A stretch of DNA of 64,000 nucleotides, taken from Paramacrobiotus metropolitanus (Eukaryota > Tardigrada > Eutardigrada > Parachela > Macrobiotidae). The stretch spans positions 868,001 to 932,000 of the forward strand of contig NW_026570260.1 in NCBI RefSeq assembly GCF_019649055.1. Direction: 5' to 3'. The notes below the pieces were generated by a model that was given only the letters and a program-made list of their open reading frames with translations, had not been told where the DNA came from and did no database searches. The position numbers were made by a program, and so were the translations under genes. Below, in pieces: positions 1 through 12,300 of this stretch; within the stretch, counting starts at the first letter, position 1, and each line of letters starts with the position of its first letter.

Positions 1-463
1 ATGCTGGACCACTTACAGTATTTGGTTGTATAACGAAATTCGCGTCAAAGATCCAGACACTGTCGTTGATATTGTCATTTTGCCTACTGGAAAGGTCATA
101 AATAACAGAAGTTTATGAATTTCGCTTGACATTGGTGAAATATAAAATTAATATAAATCACAGATTCTTAATAATGGGCAATGAACTGGGTGTCTGTAAT
201 AACCGAACAGGGTGTCCCTACTTCGCTAATGTAAAGAGGGTGCATGTAATTAACGGGGTGCGAAAAGGGGTGGCTATAATCAGGCCCGTTTGGAGACCCT
301 GGTTAGATTTTTAAAACGCTGCTCCTCCTACAGTTTTGATCGCACATTTTTTTTGTGCAACATTAGACTCGCCGTGAATGAAGCATGTTACGATATGGGC
401 AATTCTGTAATGACCAAGGGTAAACTGCTTCGCTGCGCCTAACTGTAAAAAAATTATGATGGG
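1..463. other. upstream flank, no gene seen
   Basis: No convincing coding exon was found here. It lies 5' of the Ly6-like gene and presumably carries its promoter and 5' UTR, but I see no clear TATA box or other named element. Confidence 0.4.
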
Positions 464-3164
464 ATGATGGCTGATATTGGCACCGTCGCAATTCTGACTC
501 TGATCCTCGCCACTCACCGCTGCTGTGATGCCTGTTCCAAAACCACAACGCTTGCACCAACCACGAAACAGCTGCCACGCAGTAAGACTGCCACGCATTG
601 GATATACATGGCTCGTACTTCGATGTACCTCAATTAAAGACGGATCACTTTGATCATACGGTCTGAAACGTGGATAACGGGCCCCATGTTGCACGTTACA
701 TAATGTGCTCCTGATCGCATTACATGGGTGATCTACTTTCAACCGTATACTCCCTCAAATATCCATCTTTGAGGCACATCGAGGTATAGCATCTGTAGAA
801 GGCTTACAAAGGCAAGCCTCTTAATTTTACAGCAACACCCATACCAGAGAAATACCGTATGATAACCCAGCCGCCCAACATTCCCACAAAGTGTCTGCGC
901 TGCTCGTCGCGCTATGACAGCCATGACTTGAATAAGGATCTCGATCCCAGTTGTCCAACGGGGCAGAGGTTCAGGGATTTACAGAAACAGCCCAACTGGC
1001 AAACGCAGCTGGAAAGCACCCTTAACCAACCAACGTCAAACGTTGACGTATGCTTTAAAGACGACACGATGTGCGTTATGGCGCTTATGGTACAGGATCG
1101 CCAGATTGGCGAAAACATGATAAGTAAGTGAAAGCATTCTAGTACTCTTGCCGCAGTTCTTCCTTTTTATCGCCCTACGCTTACTTATGTAATCGGATCA
1201 CTCGAACTGTGGTCTGTGGTCACTGAACGTTCACCAGTATTTGATTTTTTTGCGAGATAACCATGTCACCAAATTTTTCGCCTGTCATTGGATACCTCAC
1301 AGAGGTAGACTAAGGGTACTCAAACATCCTTTACGAACGGCTCTATAAGTTATAGATGCGATTTCTCTTTAACTCTCACTAGCCAATCATACTTCTCTAA
1401 ATCGGTTAATGATTAGTTAGGTTTGAATGGGTGTTTACGCATCCCACTTCACAAGAGGACAGAAAGTCTAAAACCATTGGAAACAAATTTCAGTAGTCCG
1501 CAACAGATATCTGCATATTAGATGCAGGATCCGTTTCAGTTTGCACTAGCGATTTCCAACTCAGCGGGCCCTATACCGAAAAGTAACGATTTTGGTACTT
1601 TAAGTTAAAGGACTTTAAGTTAAAGAGAGGAAAATTATAGAGCCCTTCGTCCAATGGTCGTGCAGAGACGGAGCCAAAAGTTAAACGATCTGGCCCCTTT
1701 AAGTTATAGAGCCATTCGTAAAGGATGTTTGAGTACCCTTACTGTAATGGAGCTCACTCGGTGCAAGTGATGTGGTTAACGCCCAATTCTAACTGTGTCC
1801 AACGCGTGAGGGATGCTTCTTTTGGCAGAACATGAAACATGAATTTTCAGCAAGAACTGCTTTTCCTTAGCCACTTAACCATAGCCGTGCCTTTAATGTG
1901 TCATTGATCTGCATATCCGTTGAAGAAACCATGAATAAGTTATGAATGGGAATTATTATTATTATGTTAATAATGAATAATTATATATACTATTACCATT
2001 ATTATATGTGGTGAAATGATCCTCCAGTTGGAGGATCGGTGGTTTCTTAGCTTTCTGATTATGTGGCGTTCATTTACCAAACCCAAGCATGGTTCATCCA
2101 AATATTTAAACTACATTATAATTCAAGTAAGAAACGTAATATTATTACAAACTTTGGTATATTTTATACGCAGTCCATTTACTACAGTCGATCGACAGGT
2201 GGACATAAATATATGCAAACCTTTATTTACTGACACAATCAGTAAAGAATAACCCAAGTACATAAGTAATTACGATAATAATTACGATAATTAATTAATA
2301 ATTACGATAATAACTCAAAGCTAAGAAACCTAGGAAGAAACCTAAGAAACACAAGGACAATAAGAACGTAAAAAATTATAGAGGCACATAATTTTTTACA
2401 GAGGCACATAATGATCCCTGCACCATGAATTTGTGAAACATGAATATATCTGAATTCATGTTTTGGCAGAGGAGAAATCCATCCGCCGGAGTTGTAGTTA
2501 CGTAATGACGGGCTACACGCACCGGTTGAGGGTGGATGTGTACAAGCAGTTGGCTGAGAAGAAGATCCAAATCGCCTGCGTGGATCCCCCAAACAAAGAT
2601 CGACCGTACGATGTGGCCTGGTGCTTCTGTATGGCGCCCAATCTCTACTGCAATACATACACGTGGGCAGAGCTTAACGTGAGCAAATGGCCCGTGGTTA
2701 ATCCACCGGTACGACCCTCTCCGGGCGACCGCACGCCAACGAATGACGACGAGGGTGACCATGAACCCATGAATGTACAGGAACTGCTGGAGATGGAGAA
2801 CGAGACACTTCCGAGTATCGATCACGGTAAGCAATTGCTCTGTTGTAAGCGAGCTTACCTTCCATTGGGAACGTACTACGGTACTACCAGGCAACTAAAA
2901 GGTCAAGCGGACCAGCGGTCAAAGTAGGTCAAGCGGACCAGCGGTCAACCTACTTTGACTAAAATTAAACGTGTACTCGTACTTTTCCCCACAGAAATTG
3001 TTGATTATTTAATACGTTATGGGACCTTTAATAAATTTAGGGATTTTGATTTTAGGCGGTGTAGACAGAAAGGATTCCAGTGTTCACCCAAGCGTTTTCG
3101 TGATAGTTGTTATTTGGACGTATCAAAGTTGACCGCGGCGCTCAGCACTGTGCAACCGTTCTGA
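464..3164 (+). CDS. secreted Ly6/three-finger (sleepless-like) protein
   Basis: Four exons, 464-581, 833-1123, 2470-2826 and 2995-3164, join in frame to 311 aa. Donors are GTAAGA, GTAAGT and GTAAGC; acceptors are TTTACAG, TTGGCAG and CCCCACAG. Exon 1 begins with two Met and has a hydrophobic stretch (VAILTLILA), a likely signal peptide. Exons 2-3 carry ten cysteines in Ly6/uPAR order: CLRC, then single Cys after DPS, VDV, DTM, RRS and IA, then CFC, and a final YCN. The closing CN is diagnostic of the fold. Ly6 proteins are secreted or GPI-anchored modulators of receptors and channels; the ligand here is unknown. The tail beyond the domain (about 120 aa, acidic then basic) is unusually long and I see no clear GPI signal. 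Exon 4 is the least certain; without that splice the frame stops at about 2927. Confidence 0.75.
1313..1739. mobile_element. MITE with ~40-bp TIRs and TA duplication
   Basis: The ends are near-perfect inverted repeats beginning AGGGTACTCAAACATCC, about 40 bp each, differing at a few bases. TA dinucleotides lie directly outside both ends (1311-1312 and 1740-1741), as expected for Tc1/mariner-type insertion. The interior is 427 bp in total with no ORF and a short tandem of CTTTAAGTTAAAG. It sits in intron 2 of the Ly6-like gene, so it is likely a non-autonomous element. Confidence 0.85.
2321..2351. repeat. short CCTAAGAAA tandem
   Basis: Degenerate copies of CCTAAGAAA, the same unit found in the minisatellite near 61.8-61.9 kb. 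It lies in intron 2 of the Ly6-like gene, beside an AT-rich AATTACGATAAT repeat. Confidence 0.6.
2901..2958. repeat. direct 22-bp duplication with flanking inverted arms
   Basis: GGTCAAGCGGACCAGCGGTC occurs twice (2901 and 2927). The second copy is flanked by 11-bp inverted arms, TCAAAGTAGGT and ACCTACTTTGA. It occupies part of the 168-bp intron 3 of the Ly6-like gene. Confidence 0.8.
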
Positions 3165-3369
3165 TTTTTGTGTTTTTCAAGTTCTTATCAGCACACTGAA
3201 AAGTATCCATGTCAGTTATTTTTCTAGTAGATTGTTTTGATTGCTCGTTCATGTGGACGAGCACATTTTTTCCAATTAAAATGAAAGCACTGTATCTGTG
3301 AGTTTTGTTATAGTTTTTCTTATTGTGCTATATTGTGTCTTGGCTCTTGTTGTCTTATTTGACCGGGTG

Positions 3370-3375
3370 AATAAA
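3370..3375 (+). terminator. AATAAA polyadenylation signal
   Basis: A canonical AATAAA about 205 bp beyond the Ly6-like stop codon, the first good signal on this strand. Confidence 0.5.
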
Positions 3376-3434
3376 GCCGTGATCAGCGTCTAGTGCAGTC
3401 GCTGGTTTAATTGCATTTCATGAAGGAGGGCTCC

Positions 3435-3923
3435 TCATTTGCTTCTAAGAGATTTTCGAGGGCACCCTCGGCTGTACCCGCCCCGGCTCGTCCTAGGACT
3501 CTTCTTCCCATTTTTCTCGTTCCCTCCATCGGGTTCCTCATTGTCACCGTCGTGCTCATCTTCGCGTCCGTGGACCTCACAGGTTTTTCTTTTAGCTCTG
3601 GGGAAGTCCGTGTTCATGAAATCGTGCTGCAGCTGTTCATAACATCCCCGCACACACTCCCTGGCGCGCTGGCAAGCTTCGGCTAGAGGCTCAATTCGAA
3701 TGCCGACGAAATTCATGCGGACCCATTTCTCTAAGTGCCTGATCTCTTTGAGCAGTTCGTCTTTGGCTCGTCGTCCGGGTGGTCTGAAAAACTTATAGGT
3801 GGTTGAGGGACACGAGCGCTGATTAACGCCGGTAACCCACCCGCGGCATGCGTCGTTTTCGTCGTCGCTTCCATCGTGGTTATGTCCTTCGCTTCCGACT
3901 GGAGGTTGCTTACTCGTCGGCAT
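3435..3923 (-). CDS. orphan acidic/basic protein, 162 aa
   Basis: A single uninterrupted frame from an ATG at 3921-3923. The N-terminus is Asp/Gly-rich (HNHDGSDDEND). A central predicted helical stretch of roughly residues 50-100 contains four Cys. The C-terminus is charged and Lys/Arg/Ser-rich. I recognise no domain, signal peptide or membrane segment. It is convergent with the Ly6-like gene. Length and composition favour a real gene over a chance frame, but this is not certain, and further 5' exons are possible. Confidence 0.45.
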   Translation of the reverse strand: MPTSKQPPVGSEGHNHDGSDDENDACRGWVTGVNQRSCPSTTYKFFRPPGRRAKDELLKEIRHLEKWVRMNFVGIRIEPLAEACQRARECVRGCYEQLQHDFMNTDFPRAKRKTCEVHGREDEHDGDNEEPDGGNEKNGKKSPRTSRGGYSRGCPRKSLRSK

Positions 3924-4221
3924 GTTTTGAGAATTTTACGGGTGAAATAATGTATGGATATCTAACTTATCTATATAAACAAAAGCAGGAAATAGTGCAG
4001 GAATTTTAGGACATTTTTGACAATATTATGGATATTTCCCTTCCGAATTCTCAAGTTATGTGCGCTGTACAGTGATCTTTAGGTTGCGTTGGTAACAGTA
4101 CAGTAACTTCACCCTAGAAATTCTTTCCAAGAAATTATCGCAGTATTGCAATCGGTATCATGTAAGTTGTTAAGCCGGGCACAAAAGTAAAAAGCGAAGG
4201 GTTAGATTACAGTTACAGTCG

Positions 4222-7200
4222 TTATGACCAGAAGTACAGGTTTCCCTGCTCGTCACCCGTTAGCAGACGCTCCGCCCAGATATCCCATCGAACCGTAGTA
4301 ACCACCGCAGCGTGTGCTGGGTAGATGGTGCATCCTCCGCTGCCCAGATCCCAGAAGCTGACCGAGCCGCTGTCTAACCCAACGGCCGCCATGTGACACG
4401 ACGACTCCACATCAAAACTGCAAACCGTATAGGGCGAATAGTTTTGCGCACAAATCTGGGCGTTGGCTTTGCGAATGTCCCATAACTGGATATCCGCAGC
4501 GCATTTTGCCGCAGTTGCCATAATGTTACCCTGCGATCATACGAGCTCGCTTAATTGCTATTTTGATTGCTACTTATGTAAAAAACTTCTAATTTTTAAT
4601 ACTAAGAGTTTTACATACGCTGGTGGCCACTTGGGTTTTTTGGAGCGGAGCTCCATTCTTCAGGAGAATTTGCATTGATTCCTGTGCACAGTCTCATAGA
4701 TGCTGGTTTAGCTCAAGGAATGCGCGGCATTAGCACTTACCGTCCGCAAGTCCCATAAGCGTGCCGTGCCGTCTTCCCCGGCGCTCACCGCCGTATTAGC
4801 AAACAGCAGAATCTGGCAGCTCACTATGGCGCCAGCGTGACCGCTGCTCGTTCTTTGCCATTGTCGAAAATTGCTGCGACACCGGCTGCTCTTCATATCC
4901 CACAGGTTCAGCATTCCATTGGACATACCCGTTAGCAGGAAGTCCCCGCTGGAATGAATGGACAAGGCACTCACTGCCAACATCAAAAGCTTGACAGAAA
5001 ACGACGTCAGCGCTGGCCCGATGTAAAGTAAACTACCTGGGCTTCTGTGATGAAATTCGGTTAGTAACTGGCCTTCAGTTTTCCAAATCTTTACCATATC
5101 GTTGCACCCGCCGGTTGCGAAATGCGTACCTTCAGGATAAAACTCACAACGACCGATCGCTCCAGCGTGTCCGCCGCCGTGGTGCACTGGTGCCGCGCTA
5201 GATGTGCCAGTGTTCCACAGGAACCACTTTCCATCCGCACCCGTACTGATTGCCAGCGAGGATAATGGATTCATTGCCACACTACGGACTGTGCGCATGT
5301 TAATGTGGCTTGCGGTTGGTGCGGAACGATCTTCTCCGCTTTCATCGGATTCTTAATCTGGGAAAAAAAGCACCTACTCGAGTACCGATCCACTGTGAGC
5401 CATGATCCGCTGCGCCACGGTCATTCCGTTCTGTCGCGTCATCTGCACCGGTTTACGTCGGGTAAGCAGTGCGTACGGGTTGGTGCCCCGGTAATCCGGG
5501 AACAAGGCGTCGCGGGCGTTTTTGACCTTTCGCTGCAACTGATTCTGCGTTGCTTGTTTCTCTTGAAAGAGCTTCATGGCATCCTTTTCAGCCTTGAGAC
5601 GTGCATGTAGGTGTCCACACAGACGTCGCATACGCCGGTACTTGTTCTCTATGACAGCCTTTTTTTGCAGAGTTTCTTTATAATCTTCTGGAATTAATGC
5701 TTTTGCACTACAAAAGAATTGCCCACATATTTTAATTTTTCTCCAACGTTTTTGGAATGTTTTTAGTCGTCCGTACTCTTTGAGTTCTTTCTGGAGGTTT
5801 GCATTCTTGTCTAAGCATCGCCGAACGTTGATGGTCAAAAACTGAACATTGTCCTGACGGCGATTTGCTAGGCTGGATAATTTCCTTCAAAAACTTACTT
5901 TTACTGACTTTTCAAACTGCTAACATTTACAGGAAAGCAGTCGCAATACTTTGTATCGTCATTCAGCGCCGCGTATTCCCTTCGCAGTACCGAATAACTG
6001 CGTCGCAACTGACTGTTTTCGTCCATCACACTCGGCAAATTATAATCCGGATCATTGTTTCGGTGTTCCAGCCACCTGCGATATCCAATACGAGTATAAA
6101 CGCAAACAACCCGATACTAGACGGCAAAATCCTACCACTCTTTTGTAAGAGCCTGCTCCGTCGTCTCCAAGCCATAATCTTTTAAGTACTGCCTGATGGT
6201 GTTATGAGTGTGGCCAAACTTTGGCGGTTGGTCATCCTGAACCGATACGAATTTGTCCACTAACTACACAACACGTTTGTCCATTAAACAAGCCCTTAGA
6301 GGGTGTTAAGATAATCAGGAATGTAAATACTTATTCACCTTACAGGCCGTTCCATTTCTTCCACGCAGTTCTTCAAAGAGGCGTACGTTTCACCGGCTTT
6401 ATCATCTTCTGCACGAAAAAATCTTTGCAAAACTTGCTCATCATGCACATAAAATTTAATGAAAGGGCATTAACATACGGGTCCGGATGATTTCGTTGAC
6501 ATCAACCTTTTTAAACACTTTTGGCTCAACAGGGCTGTCCTCCATCTCGGCATCTATGTATGTCAAGTGATTAAGAATCGGGATGCTTTTCGTTAGGCAG
6601 TACTGATATTCGCTTACATACGAACTCCGTAGCTAGCACTTCTCCCACAGTTTGCGGTAGGTGCATGGACAGTTCCAGCACCTCTTTAGCATCCTTCGAT
6701 CGTTCGTGCAAATCCATCGCACTTCCAGCTGCGGCCTCTCTCTGAACGCGAGCCCGGACATCGTCGGCTGTTATGGCCGGGTCGATGTCTTGAAAACGCG
6801 GCACACCATAGTCATACACTTTTAGGGCTACTGCAGGAATCCGAAGCGAGTACCCGGAAGGCAGTCCAACGCGAAAAGCAGCGTTATCGTTGATTAACAG
6901 GTTTTTGACCTTCTGCAGGCAACCAGATTCTTTCTGCAGCGGCCCGTTAGTGGGCACGCAGAGGTCAGTTTGCGGGAATGGGACAACAGCAAGTTGGGAC
7001 ATTGTACCGCCATACGACCTTTGAATTAACGTATCTCCCATTTCCGACGGAAATCTGGTTCGGTCTTTGACGGTAATATTCTTTGTTTGGAATAACCTTC
7101 GTGTTGGATGGCTAAAATTTGCGAGGTCCGATGGGAGGTCTGTGTTCTGCTCGGAGCGAACGACCGCGTACGCATGGCGGCTGGAATCGTGGATAGTTTC

Positions 7201-7578
7201 CTTGCCCTGTTGCGGGAACTCTAATTCCACCGCGGTTCTGTGGGAAAATTGGTTGGTTTTCTTTCGCTGCCTATGCTTTCTTGGAATATCATCCCGCACA
7301 ATGGCCTGCAAATCGGTAACCAGCGGCCCGGCCGATTTTCCTTCAGAATACCAGATTTTTGGAATCGCATCTAGCTTAGCGTTAGTTTGTATCACATCAG
7401 CAAAATCACTGTTTTCATGTGCCTGCCATTCTGTCAGGGCAACATTGGGAACGCGAAGAAAGAAATCGGTCTTTCGAGCGCTGTATTGCGCCGGACCGAT
7501 ATCTTCCCATAATCGCTCGCCTTCCGACGCGGATCTTTCGGATTTCATCATTCTCCGTTGTTTTTGTTGTTGCATCAA
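4222..7578 (-). CDS. SPAG16: SPAG16/PF20-like LisH, coiled-coil, WD40 protein
   Basis: Nine exons join in frame to about 920 aa: 7578-6618, 6553-6479, 6408-6344, 6236-6136, 6075-5931, 5853-5378, 5308-4741, 4681-4619, 4530-4222. A LisH-like motif (TIRQYLKDYGLETTEQAL) lies in the 6236-6136 exon and is followed by a charged coiled coil. WD40 repeats fill the last three exons, with WD/WS-ended blades such as GEDGTARLWDLR and a protein ending in FWS, as in SPAG16. SPAG16 is a central-pair protein of the axoneme needed for sperm motility, so a sperm role is inferred. Human SPAG16 is about 630 aa; here some 400 extra residues precede LisH and match no family I know. The first codons (MMQQQKQRR) lie in a dispersed repeat, so the true start may be a later Met. 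Several introns are only 60-80 bp. Confidence 0.75.
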
Positions 7579-7620
7579 TGTACCGCGTAGTCATCGCAAG
7601 GACCATTGCTCCAGTACATG
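7563..7620. repeat. dispersed repeat copy shared with ~50.03 kb
   Basis: The segment TTGTTGTTGCAT...GCGTAGTC...CAAGGACCATTGCTCCA is closely matched at 50028-50088 and partly at 49872-49895. It overlaps the 5' end of the SPAG16-like frame. This is probably a transposon end, but the boundaries are unclear. Confidence 0.65.
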
Positions 7621-7678
7621 AAAATTCGTACTCATCGTCAAGGTGACAAATTAAGGAGGTAACAGCAAAATTAGGCAT

Positions 7679-8276
7679 ACATAATCAGCAATATATCAGT
7701 GAACTCTGGAAAAAAACTTAACCAAACAATATGACGAATCATAGGTTGTCGCATAAATGCCCTCCATGACCGTCTTTGAATCAGAATAAGCAAAGGCTTT
7801 TCGTACATCCGAATGGATGAGATACAGCAGAGCCTGAAACACTGCATACGGCTTACACAATTCCGCTTGCAAGACCGTTGTGCCTGTGGACGGTATTCTT
7901 GTCGGCTTGCACTGCCAATAAAAACAACAACTGCAGTTCCAACATTGTCACTATTTTATAATATTGACAATGTTGGAACTGCTGTTCTTGTTCTGTTGCT
8001 TTGACCAGTTCTTGTTCTGTTGCTTTGATCCAATGCACCACTGGTATAAATTAATATATATCCTGCCGAAAGGAGACGTTTACAAGTAGTATTAATTATG
8101 GTGATCCATGACGATTCTCGTAGTGCGGGAATAACGACCTTAAAACGCAAAGAGTGTCTTTCAAAGTATAAAGCGGGTTAGCGACACTGCAGCGACTTCA
8201 AGCAGATGTAAATTCATTGGTGTTAACTGGGCTTCGACATTCAGTGCAGCAGAAAGAGATGTACGTTTGGGTGCTG
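7679..8276. other. non-coding stretch with a perfect hairpin
   Basis: No gene was seen. It holds an 18-bp perfect inverted repeat (7933-7950 and 7965-7982, GCAGTTCCAACATTGTCA, 14-nt loop). Immediately after it comes a two-copy tandem of TTCTTGTTCTGTTGCTTTGA. Confidence 0.7.
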
Positions 8277-9165
8277 TTACAGCTTAGGACCAAAAAGACG
8301 CCTAATCCCACCCACAGCATTCCGAACGCATGCAGCGCAGTGCGCTCACTGCGCTGTACCGCTCAGCTAAAATATCCGGTTGTCGTACAAGTGCACTTGC
8401 CACATGCGTACGGTCTACGGATACGTATCTGGGTGTGGGGTAATGCGTCTTTTTTGTCCTAAGCTGTATGATCATTGCAGCTAGACGTTGTACTTTGTTG
8501 ATCTTAGCAGAAGTTGACTTCCCAACAGCGCACAATGCGATAGCGCCATGCCGGCCATGGGTACTTAAGCACAGGTCCGATAGCTCCAGCGGTACATGGT
8601 GTGGTTTCCAAGTAAACTTTTCGCTTCGAAAACTTTTCAGATCGAAGACGATTCCCAGGTATTTTAGTTTCTCAACAGAAAGATAATGTGTTGACCGAAT
8701 ATTGTAGGAGATCGCGTCTGAACATTTCTTCGAAAGTAAAGTGCATGAGCTCGGTTTTATCAAAAGCACGCGGCATTTCAGCTGCAGTAGATGATTCAGT
8801 AAGTAAATCATTGATCCGCGAACAGTTATCCGTTTCCGGCGGCGAACGGACTAGTTGCATTAAATCGTCTTCGTACGCTTGTCTTATGAATCCAATATAT
8901 TCATGAAACTTTTTCAAAAGATCAGCAGTGTAAATAAACAGTATCGGAGCAAGCGACGAGCCTTGGGGAACACCACTGGTCAAACAAAATCGATCGCCCT
9001 GGTCTACCTGACTAAACATCAGCTTTGATGGACCTTTGAAGCAAGAAGCCTTTTATCCACTTCACAATCCGGAAAGGGCATCCCATAGCTTGCAACAGTC
9101 TCAGCAATAGAAAAAGTCAAACGTTGTCAAATGGGCCCAGTAAATCTAGCGTGACCAAAGAGGTT
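8277..9165 (-). pseudogene. degraded non-LTR retrotransposon reverse transcriptase
   Basis: Reading the minus strand from about 9165, reverse transcriptase blocks appear in order: an LDLLGPFDNV match to the LDFSKAFD motif, WIKGFLLQR, SGVPQGSSLAPILF, AYEDDLMQL in place of the catalytic YADD, and LKYLGIVFD. A downstream KINKVQRLA block is typical of Jockey/CR1-type elements. Stops and frameshifts break the frame near 9100 and between 8700 and 9020, and no endonuclease or RNase H was recognised. A 38-bp imperfect inverted repeat (8277-8314 and 8428-8467) lies inside the 3' part. This is a dead fragment between two divergent host genes. Confidence 0.8.
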
Positions 9166-9389
9166 TTTTTCCTTATGTATCCCTGCTTAATTAGCAATGG
9201 TAAGTCAACAGCACCTGGATAACGTATCCGTAGTTCCATGGGCCGGTATAAAGTTCCAGGAGGTGGTCTAATGATTCTCCGTGTGAAAATCTATACAGCT
9301 TTCCGCGGGTGTAAAGTTGTTGCCAAGGGCAACCAGCAGACAGAAAAACATCAACAACCAAAAATCCACCAGTTTCTGCAGTATGTATT

Positions 9390-12300
9390 ATGGGCAACAC
9401 TTACGCTCGACTATGGGCCGTTGTGCCAGAAGAGAAGCGTTACTTTGTTGACCCGCCCTTCATAAAAGAATTTTACGGCCTAGTCGCGGATTTTATTCTT
9501 GGTTTTGTCACCGAGTTCCCTGTTGAATCCCGCTTAAAGTTTCATGCCCCCATTCGATGGAATACGTTGGTCTACGAGGATGACCTTCTCAACTGCAAGT
9601 ACCCCCTCGTTTCAGATTACACCCAGGAGCGGGGCTATCACCGTCTCGACGATCAATTCGTTATCATTAGCGATGAAGCAGACGGAGAACCCTATCTCGA
9701 CCTGCAGGTCGACGACCAGGATCGCCGATTGCTGACGGTGTGGAATGTACACCAGTTGGCTGTCATTATCGGCATCACTGAAAAGACCTGGGATATGGAA
9801 ATTGCCAGCGTTCTCTTTTTCCAGCCGGATCCTGTGGCCGTCATGTTCGGGGACAAGTACGACACACGAAACGTGGAACCTCACCAGATGCTGCCGGCCG
9901 TATCCCGTAAGTAAAAAAATTCCCTTCTAGATTTCAGTTAACAGAGTCTAATAGACTTTACTCTTTCGAAGCTTGAAGTAACGCGTCGCTACAACTTCAA
10001 GTTTTGCCCTGAACTCCTTTAAGCCATTGCAACACCGAAAAAGCGTATATTATACTGCAATCTACGCGCTTTCTACGAACATTTAGTTGGTAAAACGGCC
10101 GCAAGTAGTTTTACCAAGTTTTGTTTTATAAAACCAGTTCGCGAGCCCATTAGTAAACGGTTAACAGGTTGCTTGCAGACATTTTGGAGGAAATGGAGCT
10201 TAGCGCCCTGGAACAGCTGGCATACCAGAGATTGTACATGTTGCTTCAACAGTTCGATCTTTTATACCTGTACCGCCGGTTGTTCGTCAATGCCCAAGAT
10301 AGCGCCTACCTCGACCCAAATCTGCCGTACCGCGAACTCAGTATGCTTGAAGAAATGGCTGCCTTTGAAGATGACGCACCCTTAAAAGGTATTGCGTTGC
10401 TCAACGATCCCAGGGAATGGGGCTGGGCGGCGCCGCTCCACCGCCAACTGTACGGCGACGTAGCGTATGTTATCGTTATCACGAACAATGATGCCAAGCA
10501 CTGTTTAACCATTAATATCACCGGGATTTATGAGAATAATCTGATAAATGATGAGAACGGCTACGGCACGCCGAACGACAGTAACGTGAAAACAATGGTG
10601 CAGTGGCTGAGAGAGAACGACCAGTATTTCCGGGAGCATTTCGTACGGGCGGCGTACCGGTATGATACGCGTTTGGGGCTGGAACGGGACCGCGTTGCGA
10701 GAGGTCACATTGATGCTATCAACATCGTATTGCCACCACGAAAATTTGTCGCAATGGATCGCAATCGGCGGTTGTTTTTACTGGACCATCTGGAGAATAA
10801 ACCGGCTATAAAGAGAAAATCAGGGTTTTGGCTGCGCTTGCGGGAGGTGCACAAGAACCTGTACTCCGCTAACCGTGTGCTGTATAGAATCATGAAGTCA
10901 AAATCCAAACTGTTCAAGGGTAACTCGCCACCTGATGAGCGAATGGAAGAAGAACGCCGCGTCGAGTATCTATCGCGCAGTGAGGTCAAATCCGACAGTA
11001 TGGGTTTAGGTGAACGCTTCCATCCCGGAGCTTTGGAGGCACCCATCGAGCAGGACGAACATTTCCCGGAAGCGTACTCTTACGACCCTAAGACCAAACT
11101 GGACGACAACCAAGTACGAATCTCCAGCGGGGAAGCCAGCATCCTCCCTGATTTCTGGCCGCTTTTCCGTGCCCACCGAATGATCCGCTACGGGTGCGCT
11201 GACAGTATTTGCGCCGGCGCCATGATGGTCAGCAGAGCGACATTTCTGAAGGAATCCAATGCCGCCGCCTTTCACCAGTTCCCTATCGTAGAGGTTTTGC
11301 TTAACCTTTGCGAAGCCAGTCTTAAAGAGTACGGCAGGCAGAAGCTGGAAGCGCTGGAGCTACTTACACGCATGACCAACTGTAAGTTTACCCTGCGCCA
11401 GATTAATTTCTTCAGCGGAATCAAAGCCATCATCCAGGCGCTGCAATCCCGCTATTTAGAAGTTAAATGCGCTGCCGCGGTATGCCTGACAATGCTGATG
11501 GAAGCGGTTTGGGAAAATAAGCAGATCCTAGGGCGAGACGGCGGGATTCCGCTGCTGCTGAAGGTCATGCAGTGTCAGAAGACCAAACCAGAGGATTACT
11601 GGTATGCGGATTTCAGGCGAAAACATAAGCGGGTGTGGCCTGAGGAGATCTTGGCGGTAACGTCTGCGCAGGCGGCCAATGCGGTGTGGTTGGCACTCCG
11701 GGAGCGGAGAAATCGGTATGATTTCGTACAGCTCGGTGGAATTGTGGTCTGCCAGGAGCTGCTGCTAATTGCAAAGCACCGCGATTATGCCATTGTGCCG
11801 GTAACTGGGATCTTGGCGGGTAAATCGACCCGCAGCAATTTTTATGCTCATCTGGCATATTATCTGTTTTGCGGTTTTCTTCGTAGAACTGGCTCAAGAG
11901 CGCCAGAATCATCTGTCGATTGTAAACAGCGGTGCTCTCACCGCCATGTGTCGCGTTCTAAAAGGCGACACCAACGAGGACGTGTTCCAGAACGTGGCAT
12001 CCGTCATCGCCCTGGTGTGTGAGATGGACGCAGCGCGCGAGTGCATCCGGGCGGCAGGCGGGTTGTCACATCTCCTGAAACCGCTACACGTCCCCTTCAG
12101 TAGCGGTTGTGTGCAGATAACCGCGGAGGCTTTGCATGCTGTTGCCGGCTCAGTGCTGAACTGCGAGGTGCTGAAGAACACAAAGGTCACTGACCTAGTG
12201 ATTGGGAGGTTGTACGAAGGTTCTGGAGAGACAACCGTGTTTCATCTGCTTGGCTTCCTCAGTGAAATGGCGAGGGTGGAAGGGTGTCGTCACTATATAC

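Noticed and set aside
311-742. 143-aa minus-strand frame
   Set aside because: It is antisense to the signal-peptide exon of the Ly6-like gene, which has phase-matched splice sites; the minus frame has no domain or splice support.
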